A stretch of DNA of 64,000 nucleotides from Plantactinospora sp040120695 (GTDB lineage Bacteria > Actinomycetota > Actinomycetes > Mycobacteriales > Micromonosporaceae): contig NZ_JBEEAC010000020.1 of assembly GCF_040120695.1 (NCBI RefSeq), positions 1-64,000 on the forward strand, given 5' to 3'. The notes below the pieces were generated by a model. That model was given only the letters and a program-made list of their open reading frames with translations, did no database searches and was not told where the DNA came from. Shown here piece after piece: positions 17,615-26,237 of this stretch. Positions within the stretch are counted from its first letter, which is position 1, and every line of letters begins with the position of its first letter. The translations under genes were made by a program, and so were the position numbers.

Positions 17615-18526
17615 GTGAACGACCGCACCGAGCTGTTCACGATCGGACAGCTCGCCCGACGTACCGGACTGCCGGTGCGGACCATCCGCTTCTGGTCGGA
17701 CATCGACGTCATCCCGCCGACCGGCCGGTCCGCGAGTGGCTACCGGTTGTACGACACCGAGGCGGTGGCCCGGCTGGAACTGGTCCGGACCCTGCGCGAA
17801 CTCGGGCTCGACCTCGGGACGGTGCAGCGGATCCTGGCCCGGCAGAGCGCGCTGGCCGACGTGGCCCGGGCGCACGTACGCGCCCTGGACACCGAGATCC
17901 GTTCGCTCCAGTTGCGCCGGGCGGTGCTGCGGTCGGTCGCCCGACGGAACAGCACGACCGAGGAGATGAGAGTGATGAACAGACTGGCCCGGCTCTCCGC
18001 GCAGGAGCGGCAGCGGATGATCGACGAATTCGTGGACCGTACCTTCGCCGGCGTCGACCCGTACGAGCCAGGGGCGAGGATCGCCGAGGCGATGCGGCAG
18101 ATGCCGGCCGAGCTGCCCGACGATCCGACCCCGGAGCAGGTGGACGCCTGGCTCGAACTCGCCGAACTCGTCACGGATCCGGAGTTCGCGCAGCGGGTCC
18201 GGCAGATGGCGGTGGCCGGCGGCCAGCCGACCGCCGACCGGGGCGGGCCGCCGCCGTACGACCACGCGGTGGTGATCGAGCAGGCCGGCCGGGCGCTGGC
18301 GGACGGGATCGCCCCGGACTCCGCCGAGGGTCGGGCGATCCTGGATCAGATCATCGGTCCGGGCGTCGCCGCCGACGAGCGGGTGCGGCTCGCCGACGAG
18401 GTGGCGACCTTCACCGACCGACGTGTCGAGCGGTACTGGGAGTTGCTGGGCGTGCTCAACGACCGGCCGCCGTTCCCGCCCCGGGTACCGATGTTCGAGT
18501 GGTTCATCGCCGCGCTGCGCGGCTGA
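17615..18526 (+). CDS. MerR family transcriptional regulator
   Basis: A 303-residue MerR-type activator. The winged HTH (residues 8-75) includes FTIGQLARRTGLPVRTIRFW and YRLYDTEAVARLELVRTLRE; a dimerisation coiled coil follows, then a long C-terminal helical domain (about residues 120-303) with no recognised ligand-binding fold and no metal-binding cysteines. It probably activates its own promoter, whose 19-base spacer holds a palindrome. GTG at 17615 sits at the predicted transcription start and lacks a Shine-Dalgarno sequence, so the mRNA is probably leaderless. Confidence 0.88.
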   Translation: MNDRTELFTIGQLARRTGLPVRTIRFWSDIDVIPPTGRSASGYRLYDTEAVARLELVRTLRELGLDLGTVQRILARQSALADVARAHVRALDTEIRSLQLRRAVLRSVARRNSTTEEMRVMNRLARLSAQERQRMIDEFVDRTFAGVDPYEPGARIAEAMRQMPAELPDDPTPEQVDAWLELAELVTDPEFAQRVRQMAVAGGQPTADRGGPPPYDHAVVIEQAGRALADGIAPDSAEGRAILDQIIGPGVAADERVRLADEVATFTDRRVERYWELLGVLNDRPPFPPRVPMFEWFIAALRG

Positions 18527-18529
18527 GCG

Positions 18530-18585
18530 GTGAGCAGGGGCCCTCGCTCATCGCTTTCTGCTGTTGCGGGGGCCCTTCCTAACGC
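18530..18585. repeat. 56-base palindromic interspersed repeat, copy 1
   Basis: Begins GTGAGCAGGGGCCC and ends GGGGGCCCTTCCTAACGC; the ends are imperfect inverted repeats. It aligns without gaps to the copy at 35868-35923 (39 of 56 identical by hand count). Here it fills the gap between convergent MerR and decarboxylase genes, and its CTA supplies the decarboxylase stop codon. Confidence 0.85.
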
Positions 18586-20030
18586 CGCAGGGCGGTGGCG
18601 GTGCGGGTGATCAACTGCCAGGTCTGCGCCACGTGCTCCTCCCGGGTGTACGGCGAACCGGGCACCAGCCGCAGCGTGTAGCGCCCGGCCACCCGGGTGT
18701 GCGTCAGGTACGCCCGGCCGGTCGCGTTGACCCGGGCCAGCAGTTCGGCGTTCGCCGCGTCGTCGGCATCGTCGTTCCCGGTGGACAGTAACCGGAAGCA
18801 GACCAGCGCGAACGGACCCGGCGCGACCAGTTCGAAGCGCCGGTCGGCCCGGACCCGGTCGGCGAACCGGTTGCCGAGCCCGATCGTGGCCCGGATGTGT
18901 GCGCGCAGCCCCTCGGCGCCGTACCAGCGGAGCACGAACCAGAGCTTCAGGGCCCGGAACCGCCGCCCCAGCGGTACCTGCCAGTCGCGGTAGTCGAGCA
19001 CCTCGCCGGACTCGGTCGCCGCATTGCGCAGGTACTCCGGCAGCACGGTCAGCGCCTCGACCAGCTCCGCCCGGTCCGCCACCCAGAACGCGTCGCAGTC
19101 GAAGCCGGTGAGCAGCCACTTGTGCGGGTCGAAGCAGTACGAGTCGGCGTACTCCAGTCCGGCGTGCGTGTGCCGAAGTTCCGGGCAGACCGCGGCGGCT
19201 CCGGCGTACGCGGCGTCGACGTGCAGCCACAGGCCGTACTCCCGGCACAGCTCGCCGATCGCCGGGATCGGGTCGACCGCGTTGGTGGAGGTGGTGCCGA
19301 TCGTCGCCACCACCGCCGCCGGGACCAGTCCGGCGGCCAGGTCGGCCTCGACGGCGGTACGCAGCGCCGCCGGATCCATCGCCAGGGTCTCCGGATCGAC
19401 CGCGACGGTACGCAGTCCCGCGTCGCCGAGGCCGGCGATCCGGACCGCCTTCTCGATCGCCGAGTGCCCCTGGGTCGAGGTGTAGATCCGGTACGCCCGC
19501 TCCACCCCGTGTCCCCGCCACCGCCCGGCGGCGGCCCGGTGCAGTGCGGCCAGCACGGCGATCAGGATCGCCGAGGAGGCCGAGTCCTGGATCACCCCAC
19601 CGCCGGAGCCGCTGGACCGGAACCTCGCCGGCAGGTCGAGCAGTTCGGCCAGCCAGTCCAGCACCACCGTCTCGACCTCGGTGCAGGCCGGGCCGGTGGA
19701 CCAGAGCATGCCCTGCACGCCGAGGCCGGCGCAGACCAGGTCGCCCAGCACACTGGGCCCGGAGGTGTTCGCCGGGAAGTAGCCGAAGAACCGGGGATGC
19801 TGCCAGTGGGTGAGACCGGGGGTGATCACGGTCTCCAGGTCGGCGAGCAGCCGGTCGAACGGCTCACCCCGCTCGGGCGGGCCGGCCGGCAGCCGGGCGG
19901 CGACGCTGCCGGGCGGATCGGCGGAGGTCACCGGCCGCCGGTCCAGCGTGCTCCAGTAGTCGGCGATCCAGTCGACGACCTGGTGCCCGTGTCGCCGGAA
20001 CTCGTCCGGGGTCATGTGGTGGTTGGCCAT
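18579..20030 (-). CDS. PLP-dependent aromatic L-amino acid decarboxylase
   Basis: Group II (DDC/TyDC-type) decarboxylase, 483 residues, producing an aromatic amine such as tyramine, dopamine or tryptamine; which one cannot be read from sequence. The PLP-binding lysine is Lys304 in DPHKWLLTGFDC, Asp272 is in HVDAAYAG and the cofactor-stacking histidine is His189 in TQGHSAIEKA. The substrate-pocket motif HWQHPRFFGYFPAN (75-88) is present. ATG at 20030 (MANHHMTPDEFRRHGH) matches family starts; an ATG 12 codons earlier adds nothing conserved. The last codons run into the 56-base repeat, which provides the stop. It lies behind the LacI gene on the same strand, separated by about 150 bases of small direct repeats. 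Confidence 0.92.
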   Translation of the reverse strand: MANHHMTPDEFRRHGHQVVDWIADYWSTLDRRPVTSADPPGSVAARLPAGPPERGEPFDRLLADLETVITPGLTHWQHPRFFGYFPANTSGPSVLGDLVCAGLGVQGMLWSTGPACTEVETVVLDWLAELLDLPARFRSSGSGGGVIQDSASSAILIAVLAALHRAAAGRWRGHGVERAYRIYTSTQGHSAIEKAVRIAGLGDAGLRTVAVDPETLAMDPAALRTAVEADLAAGLVPAAVVATIGTTSTNAVDPIPAIGELCREYGLWLHVDAAYAGAAAVCPELRHTHAGLEYADSYCFDPHKWLLTGFDCDAFWVADRAELVEALTVLPEYLRNAATESGEVLDYRDWQVPLGRRFRALKLWFVLRWYGAEGLRAHIRATIGLGNRFADRVRADRRFELVAPGPFALVCFRLLSTGNDDADDAANAELLARVNATGRAYLTHTRVAGRYTLRLVPGSPYTREEHVAQTWQLITRTATALRR

Positions 20031-20048
20031 GGCCCCGAGTCGACCAGT

Positions 20049-20140
20049 CCGGCCGTCGCCGATCAAGAACCGGCCGTCGGTCGATCAACCGATGAAGACG
20101 ATCGACCCGGCGACCGCAACCCGGCCGTCGGCCGATCAAG
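20049..20140. repeat. Three short direct repeats between decarboxylase and LacI
   Basis: Copies of CCGGCCGTCG(g)YCGATCAA at 20049-20067, 20070-20088 and 20121-20140. The third differs from the second at one position; the first lacks one G. They lie upstream of the decarboxylase start and could be regulator binding sites. Confidence 0.7.
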
Positions 20141-20177
20141 CAGCCGAGTCGACCAGCCCGGAGCCGGCGGTGTGCGG

Positions 20178-21296
20178 TCAGGAGGCGGGCGAGCCGGCGC
20201 GTACCCACCGGGGCTTGGCGGGTGCGGTCGCGGTGCTGGCCCGTACGGTCAGCCGGGGTGGCAGCAGGGTGCTCTGCGGGACCGGCTTCTCCGCCAGCTT
20301 GCACATCAGCAGCGACACCGCCTGCCGGCCCACCTCCTCGGCCGGGATCAGCACCGAGGTCAACGCCGGGCTCGCCCGTTCGGCGACCTCGTCCGGGCAG
20401 ATCGCCACCACCGAGACGTCCTGCGGCACCCGCCGGCCGAGCGCCGGCAGCGCGGCCAGCACCTGGCCGACCGCCGCCTCGTTGTGCACCACCAGCGCCG
20501 ACAGGTCCGGCCGGCGGGCCAGCAGCCCGGCCAGCTCCCGGACGACCGCCTCGAAGTTCTCCTCACACGACTGGGCGGTCGCCGCGATCCCGAGCCGCTG
20601 TGCCGTTTCGGTGAATCCGGCCCGGGTGCGGTGGGCGAAACCGGTGTCCCGGTCGTAGACGACCGCCGGGGCGCCGAGCAGCGCGACCGTGCGGTGGCCG
20701 AGCCCGGCCAGGTGCTCCACACACGCCGCCCCGGCCCGGTAGAAGTCCAGGTCCACGCAGGTGAGTCCGGACGGGTCGGCCGGAAAGCCGATCAGCACGC
20801 TGGGGCGTTCGAGGTCGCGCAGCACCGGCACCCGGGCGTCGTGCATCTCGACGTCCATCAGCACGATGCCGTCGACCATCGCGCTGGCGGCGATCCGGCG
20901 CAGTCCGGCCGGACCCTCGTCGGCGGTCATCAGCAGTACGTCGTGGTCGAACTGCCGGGCGGTGGTGACCACGGCGGTGGCGAACTGCATCAGTACCGGC
21001 AGGTGCATGCCGGAGCGCAGCGGCAGCACCAGGGCGATCACGTTGGCCCGCTTGCTGGCCAGCGCCCGGGCCCCGGCGTTCGGGTGGTAGCCGAGGCTGC
21101 GCACGCTGGCCAGTACCCGGGCCCGGGTCGACGCCGAGATGGCGCGCTTGCCGCTGAGCACGTACGACACGGTGCTGACCGCGACACCGGCGTGCCGGGC
21201 CACGTCGGCGATGGTCACCATGTCCGCCCGCTTGCCGAGGCCTGCCGGGGACGGTTGGGGCGTCGGTCGCGAGGTGGGACGCGACGATTCGGCCAC
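20178..21296 (-). CDS. LacI family sugar-responsive repressor
   Basis: A 372-residue LacI/PurR-type repressor. The HTH is at about residues 27-50 (VTIADVARHAGVAVSTVSYV), with hinge helix PNAGARALASKR, followed by the periplasmic-binding-like effector domain. A 25-residue arginine/proline-rich tail precedes the HTH. GTG at 21296 overlaps the stop of the GH3 gene by one base, so it is the second gene of the GH3 unit and autoregulated through the TCGAAGCGCTTCGA sites upstream of GH3. The effector is inferred to be a beta-gluco- or xylo-oligosaccharide. Confidence 0.93.
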   Translation of the reverse strand: MAESSRPTSRPTPQPSPAGLGKRADMVTIADVARHAGVAVSTVSYVLSGKRAISASTRARVLASVRSLGYHPNAGARALASKRANVIALVLPLRSGMHLPVLMQFATAVVTTARQFDHDVLLMTADEGPAGLRRIAASAMVDGIVLMDVEMHDARVPVLRDLERPSVLIGFPADPSGLTCVDLDFYRAGAACVEHLAGLGHRTVALLGAPAVVYDRDTGFAHRTRAGFTETAQRLGIAATAQSCEENFEAVVRELAGLLARRPDLSALVVHNEAAVGQVLAALPALGRRVPQDVSVVAICPDEVAERASPALTSVLIPAEEVGRQAVSLLMCKLAEKPVPQSTLLPPRLTVRASTATAPAKPRWVRAGSPAS

Positions 21297-24208
21297 TAGA
21301 CGCCTCCAGTTCCCGTCCCGGCACGGTCGCCGTCCGGGCTGGCCAGGAAGGTCAACCAGCTCACCGTGGCGCCGGGGGTGTCGAAGATCAGGTAGAGGTC
21401 CCGTAGCCCGGTCGCCTCGCCGTGCCAGTGGCCGGTCACCTCGCGGGCGGTGGCGGCCGGCGGGATGGTGAGCGTGCCGGCGACCGGGCCCCGGACCGGG
21501 TCGTCCAGCCGGAGCACCAGCCGGGCCCCGTCCGGCAGCGGCCGCTGCCCACCGACCCGGGCGGCGACGCCGCGTATCCCGGTGCCGAAGTCGACCCGGG
21601 AGAACCGGATCCAGCCGCCGGCCTCCCGGGCGACCACGGCGGCACCGTCCGGGCCGTCGGGCAGCGGCTCGGTGCCGGCGTACTCGTCGTGGTCGACCCC
21701 CCGGAGTGGACCGGCCAGCGGGTCCCGGGGGCGTACCGGCTCGCCGCGCACGGCCAGGGTGGCGGTCAGTACCAGGTCGGCACTGGACCGGCCGACCGCG
21801 ATGGTGTGCCGGGCCTCCTCCACCACGTACCGGCCCCGGGTCACGTCCCAGTGTGCCAACTCGGCGGCGCGCAGTCGGAGCCGTACCGTGGTCCGCTCGC
21901 CCGGCGCCAGGCTCACCCGGGCGAAGCCGCGAAGCTGGCGCAGCGGTTGCTTCACCCGGGACCGCCGCTGCCGGGTGTAGAGCTGGACCACCTCGTCGCC
22001 CGGTCGCGAACCGACGTTGGCCACCCGCACGCTGACCTCGATCTCTCCGGCCGCGTCCACCTCGTCCGCGCTCAGCCGCAGGTCAGAGTAGGCGAACTCG
22101 GCGTAGCTCAGCCCGTGGCCGAACGGGTAGAGCGGATTGCCCCGATGGTAGAGGTACGTGGTGTCGGTGGCTATCACGTCGTAGTCGAACAGGTCGGGCA
22201 GCTCGGCCGCGTCGCGGTACCAGGTCTGGGTCAACCGGCCACCGGGGTCGGCGTCCCCGGCGAGTACGGCCGCCAGCGCGGCGCCGTACTCCTGGCCGCC
22301 GTGCGCGGACCAGAGGATCGCCGGCAGGTGCTGGTCGGCCCAGCCCAGCGCGTACGGATAGCTGCTGCTGACCACCAGCACGGTACGCGGGTTGGCCGCG
22401 TACACCGCCCGGAGCAGTGCTTCCTGTGCGCTCGGCAGCGCCAGGTCGGCCCGGTCCTCGGTCTCCCGGCCGCAGACCATCGGGTGGTTGCCGAGTACCA
22501 CCACGGCGACGTCGGCGTCCCGGGCCAGCGCCGCCGCCTCGGCCGTACCGTCGGCGACCAGCTCGACGGTGAAGCCGGTGCCGTCGGCGGGGTCGGCCGC
22601 GTCGGCCCGGAGCACGCCGTCCGGGGCGACGGTGACGTACCGGTCGCTGGCGAGGTGGTGCAGCACGCGGTCACCGGTCGGACGGTCGACGAACCGGAAC
22701 GTCTCCCGGACCACCCAGCCACCCGGGCCGGGCCGGTCGTTGACCAGCAGGCCGTCCTCGTCCGCACCGATGTGCCGGCCGTTGGCCAGGCACCGCAAGG
22801 CGATGACGTCCTGACCCCAGTCGAAGACCTCCAACCAGCCGTCCGGCGGAACCGCCGTGGTCGCCGCAGGCAGGGTGTCGAGGCGCAGCGCCGCGCCGTC
22901 CGGGGTGTCGGCGGCCCGGAGATAGCGGTCGCCGGTACGCAGCGCGATCCGGTCCGCCCCGCAGTGGTGCAGCGTGGTCGCGTGGGCGAACCGGGCCGTC
23001 AGGCCGTCCCGGGCGGTGATCGCGTACGGCAGGGTGCCGCTGTACCAGTCCTCGTAGAGCGTGTCGGCCAACGGGCCGAGTACGGCCAGCCGGCCGGTGC
23101 TGGCCGGATCCAGCGGGAGCAGCGCCCCGCTGCCGGGCCGGGCCGGGTTGCGCAGCAGCACGATCGACTGCCGGGCGGCCTCCCGGGCCAGTTCCTGGTG
23201 TGCCGGACAGTTGATCACGTCGGCCGTGATCGCGTCGTACGGGTTCCGCCCCGGCGGGTCGAGGTCACCGAGCCGGAACCGGACGGTGAGGATCCGCCGG
23301 ACGGCGTTGTCCAGGTCGGACTCGTCGAGCAGTCCCCGGCGCAGCGCCTCGGTGATCCGTTCGATGGTCGGCCCGGTGTTCTCACCGTCCTCGGTGAAGC
23401 TGTCGATGCCGGCCCGCAGGGCGGCGGCGTAACCGCTCGGGTGGTCGGGGTGGTAGCCCTGCGCCCCGGCGATGTTGGAGATCGCACCGGCGTCGCTGAC
23501 CACCATGATCTCGTCGCTGGTCCACCGGCGCAGCTCCGCGTCGATCAGTGGACTGAGGTGCGCCGGCCGCCCGTTGACCAGGTTGTACGACGCCATCACC
23601 GCCACCGCCGCCCCGGTGGCGATCGGGGCCCGGAAGGCGGGCAGCTCGTACTCGTACAGCACCCGGGGCGGGAGGTTGCTGGAGGTGGTGCACCGGTCGG
23701 TCTCGTTGTTGTAGCCGAGGAAGTGCTTCAGCGTCGGTGCGGTCTTCAGGTAGTCGGGGTGGTCGCCGCGCAGTCCTCGGGCGTACGCCGTGCCGAGCCA
23801 GCTGGTCAGCCAGGGGTCCTCGGCGTAGCCCTCCTCGTTGCGTCCCCATCGGGGATCCCGGAGCGGGTTGACCACCGGCGCCCACACGTTCAGCCCGACC
23901 CGGGTCGGGTCCTTCTGGTGCAGGCCCCGCACCTCGTCACCGACGGCCGCGCCGACGGCCCGGATCAGCTCGGGGTTCCAGGTGCTGCCCAGCCCGAGCG
24001 CCTGTGGGAAGACGGTGGCCGGGCCGAGCCAGGCCAGCCCGTGCAGCGCCTCGGTGCCGGTTCGGAAGGCCGGCAGCCCGAGCCGGGGCAGCGCGGCCTG
24101 GTGCTGGGGGAGCAGCGCGATCTTCTCTGCCCGGGTGAGCCGGCCGAGCAGGTCGGCGACCCGTACGTCGAGCGGCTGGTCAGGATCGCGGAATCTCGTG
24201 TCGCTCAT
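21296..24208 (-). CDS. Cytoplasmic GH3 beta-glycosidase with internal beta-trefoil-like insert and CBM6-like C-terminus
   Basis: A 970-residue GH3 enzyme without signal peptide. Barrel domain 1-330 contains RDPRWGRNEEGYAEDPW and nucleophile Asp239 in VVSDAGAI. The C-terminal alpha/beta domain is interrupted by residues about 412-552, whose repeated GDRYL, NGRHIGADEDG and SDRYVTVAPDG pattern looks like a fascin/beta-trefoil carbohydrate-binding insert. A fibronectin-III-like domain (EVVQLYTRQRRSR) and a CBM6-like module (about 850-965, DHDEYAGTE through DLYLIFDTPG) follow. It probably removes terminal beta-glucose or xylose from imported oligosaccharides. ATG at 24208 follows GGAGGG; codons further upstream would cross the operators. 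Confidence 0.92.
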   Translation of the reverse strand: MSDTRFRDPDQPLDVRVADLLGRLTRAEKIALLPQHQAALPRLGLPAFRTGTEALHGLAWLGPATVFPQALGLGSTWNPELIRAVGAAVGDEVRGLHQKDPTRVGLNVWAPVVNPLRDPRWGRNEEGYAEDPWLTSWLGTAYARGLRGDHPDYLKTAPTLKHFLGYNNETDRCTTSSNLPPRVLYEYELPAFRAPIATGAAVAVMASYNLVNGRPAHLSPLIDAELRRWTSDEIMVVSDAGAISNIAGAQGYHPDHPSGYAAALRAGIDSFTEDGENTGPTIERITEALRRGLLDESDLDNAVRRILTVRFRLGDLDPPGRNPYDAITADVINCPAHQELAREAARQSIVLLRNPARPGSGALLPLDPASTGRLAVLGPLADTLYEDWYSGTLPYAITARDGLTARFAHATTLHHCGADRIALRTGDRYLRAADTPDGAALRLDTLPAATTAVPPDGWLEVFDWGQDVIALRCLANGRHIGADEDGLLVNDRPGPGGWVVRETFRFVDRPTGDRVLHHLASDRYVTVAPDGVLRADAADPADGTGFTVELVADGTAEAAALARDADVAVVVLGNHPMVCGRETEDRADLALPSAQEALLRAVYAANPRTVLVVSSSYPYALGWADQHLPAILWSAHGGQEYGAALAAVLAGDADPGGRLTQTWYRDAAELPDLFDYDVIATDTTYLYHRGNPLYPFGHGLSYAEFAYSDLRLSADEVDAAGEIEVSVRVANVGSRPGDEVVQLYTRQRRSRVKQPLRQLRGFARVSLAPGERTTVRLRLRAAELAHWDVTRGRYVVEEARHTIAVGRSSADLVLTATLAVRGEPVRPRDPLAGPLRGVDHDEYAGTEPLPDGPDGAAVVAREAGGWIRFSRVDFGTGIRGVAARVGGQRPLPDGARLVLRLDDPVRGPVAGTLTIPPAATAREVTGHWHGEATGLRDLYLIFDTPGATVSWLTFLASPDGDRAGTGTGGV

Positions 24209-24297
24209 GGTCGATCGCCCTCCGTGATCTTCGACTGGCGCCGCGGCGGTGCCGACCGGTGGGCCGCAGTCGGGCCAGCACCGGATGTGGCGGATCG

Positions 24298-24311
24298 TCG
24301 AAGCGCTTCGA
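24298..24311. promoter_or_regulatory. LacI operator 1 upstream of GH3
   Basis: Perfect 14-base palindrome TCGAAGCGCTTCGA with the central CG of LacI-family operators, 87 bases from the GH3 start. Confidence 0.85.
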
Positions 24312-24366
24312 GTCGGGTTGGGGGTGCACGGGACGGTGGGGGTGTCCGGCCGCCAGCCCGGGAAGC

Positions 24367-24380
24367 TCGAAGCGCTTCGA
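24367..24380. promoter_or_regulatory. LacI operator 2 upstream of GH3
   Basis: Second perfect TCGAAGCGCTTCGA, 69 bases from the first. A degenerate palindrome GGGAAGCGGTTTCCC follows at 24407-24421. The 336-base gap 24209-24544 is otherwise without a gene. Confidence 0.85.
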
Positions 24381-24544
24381 CGACCAGGGAAGAGACGCTC
24401 CACCGAGGGAAGCGGTTTCCCGCTGGTTACGGGGGAGCACTCCGAGGTTTTCACCAGCCGGCGTACCGGGTCAAGAGGTTGGCTGGAAATGGATCGGCCA
24501 CGATCGCTCACCGCCCGGGTGGCCCCGGCGGTGCGGCGGTCGCG

Positions 24545-25960
24545 TCAGTGCTGGCCGGCCGGCTGCCGGCTCGGGCCGGTCGGCTGCGGTCCTGCCGTGG
24601 CCGGTGCCTCCGGTCCGGCCGAGGTCGGCCCGGAGGTCGGCTCCGGCTCGGCTCCGGGGGGCGCCGTGCTGGACCGGGTGGGCGACTTCCGCGAGGCCTT
24701 CGCGGCCGACCCCGCCTCCTGCCTGGCAGCCCAGCCCGGGCCGGGTGGCGGTAGCCGACCCGCGTCGACCGTCTCCAGCGTCCGGGCCGCCCCGCCGGCC
24801 GCCGCCGCGCCGGTGCCGAGGGCCGAGGCGAGCAGCCGGGCACCGCCGGCCTCCGGGGCCAGCGTGCCGGCCAGCAGTTCCGTCTCGGCGGCGGGCAGCA
24901 GCCACGGTGCCAGCGTGGCGAAGTAGCCACCCAGCAGCACCACCTCGGGGTTGACCAGGTTGGCCAGCAGCGCCACGCCCCGGCCGAGGTAGCGGCCGGT
25001 GTCGGCGAGCGCGTCCAGGGTGGGCCGGTCACCCCGGCGGGCCTTCGTCCGGATCCGCTCGACCTCGGGGGCGAAGTCGCTGATCGGGCCGTCCTCGGCC
25101 GCGTCCGGCAGCGCCCGGCGGATCAGTGCGGGGATGCCGGCAACCGCCTCCAGGCAGCCGTGCCGGCCGCAGGGGCAGTGCGGACCGCCCGGTTCGACCG
25201 GCACGTGTCCCAGTTCGCCGGCGAACCCGCGCCCGCCGCGCAGCAGCCGGCCGTCGGCGACCACGCCCGCGCCGAGCCCGGCGCCGCCGGTCAGGTGGAC
25301 CAGGTTGGCGGTGCCGGCGTACGGGCCGTGCCGGTATTCGGCGAGGGCGGCGAGGTTGGCGTCGTTCTCCACCGCCACCTCGAAGGCGGGATCGCGCAGC
25401 GCGCGTCGCAGGTCGGTGCCGAGCGGGAGATCGCGCCAGCCGAGCGTGGTGGCGAGCCGCACGGTGCCGTCGGCGTCCACCAGCCCGGGGACCGCCACGG
25501 TGAGGCCGAGCACCTCGCGTGCCTGGTTGCCGACCCGGTTGACGGCGCGGTTGGCGAGCGCGGCTATCGCGCTGACCGCCCGGCCGGGTGAGCCGGACGA
25601 CCCGTCGAAGGCGCGTCGCCAGGAGAGCAGCTCGGTGCCGGCGAGGTCGACCGCGACCACGGTCAGCTCGTCGATGCTCACCTCGATGCCGATCGCCGCG
25701 TACGGGGCGCCGTCGACCACCAGCATGGTCGCGGGGCGGCCGATCCGGTTCTCGGCCAGGCCGGTCTCCCGGACCAGTCGCCGGTCGAGCAACTCGGCGA
25801 CCAGGCTGGAGACGGTCGCCTTGTTCAGCCCGGTCGAGGCGGCGATGTCCGCCCGGGAGCAGGGCGCGTGCGCCCGGACGAAGCGCAGGACGACGGCGAG
25901 GTTCGTGGCCCGTACGTCGGCGAGATCGGCCGGCTGCGGACCGGTCTGCGTCGTGAACAA
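24545..25960 (-). CDS. ROK family sugar repressor with disordered C-terminal tail
   Basis: A 471-residue ROK (repressor, ORF, kinase) regulator of NagC/XylR type. The N-terminal winged HTH (residues 22-75) contains APCSRADIAASTGLNKATVS and RIGRPATMLVVDG; the ROK domain (about 80-385) has the zinc motif CPCGRHGCLEA. The last 75 to 85 residues are proline/alanine/glycine-rich and appear disordered; typical relatives end near residue 395. TTG at 25960 is the only start near the fold. It is divergent from the sugar importer and the palindrome at 26123-26138 is its likely operator. Confidence 0.9.
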   Translation of the reverse strand: MFTTQTGPQPADLADVRATNLAVVLRFVRAHAPCSRADIAASTGLNKATVSSLVAELLDRRLVRETGLAENRIGRPATMLVVDGAPYAAIGIEVSIDELTVVAVDLAGTELLSWRRAFDGSSGSPGRAVSAIAALANRAVNRVGNQAREVLGLTVAVPGLVDADGTVRLATTLGWRDLPLGTDLRRALRDPAFEVAVENDANLAALAEYRHGPYAGTANLVHLTGGAGLGAGVVADGRLLRGGRGFAGELGHVPVEPGGPHCPCGRHGCLEAVAGIPALIRRALPDAAEDGPISDFAPEVERIRTKARRGDRPTLDALADTGRYLGRGVALLANLVNPEVVLLGGYFATLAPWLLPAAETELLAGTLAPEAGGARLLASALGTGAAAAGGAARTLETVDAGRLPPPGPGWAARQEAGSAAKASRKSPTRSSTAPPGAEPEPTSGPTSAGPEAPATAGPQPTGPSRQPAGQH

Positions 25961-26122
25961 GTTCAGCCCCGCTCCCCGCGTGTCGGTCTCCGGGCCCGGT
26001 GTCGAGCCGGGTTGCCGACGGCGCGGCCATCATGCCGCACCGCCACGCGCCGGCCCACGCTCACCCGCCGCGCCATGATTGTTCGATGTCTTGTGGCACC
26101 GGTCACCGTCGATTACTTTTGT

Positions 26123-26138
26123 TTAGTCAACCGACTAA
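26123..26138. promoter_or_regulatory. ROK operator candidate between repressor and importer
   Basis: TTAGTC-AACC-GACTAA is a perfect 6+6 palindrome, preceded by TTTTG. Its left part reads TTTGTTTAG, resembling TTTGTTTGGG and TTTGTTGGG upstream of GH95 and GH31. Confidence 0.7.
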
Positions 26139-26237
26139 CTCACTCTACCCCATACCCACCCAGCAACCGAACGGGTTCGGCTCCCGCGTGGCACGCGGGT
26201 CGGCGGCCCGGACGGCGATATCGAAGGGAGCGCCCCC

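Noticed and set aside
21422..24754. Plus-strand open frame of 1110 codons opposite the second GH3 gene
   Set aside because: Antisense shadow: low-complexity Val/Gly/Arg translation, while the minus strand encodes a complete GH3 with catalytic motifs.
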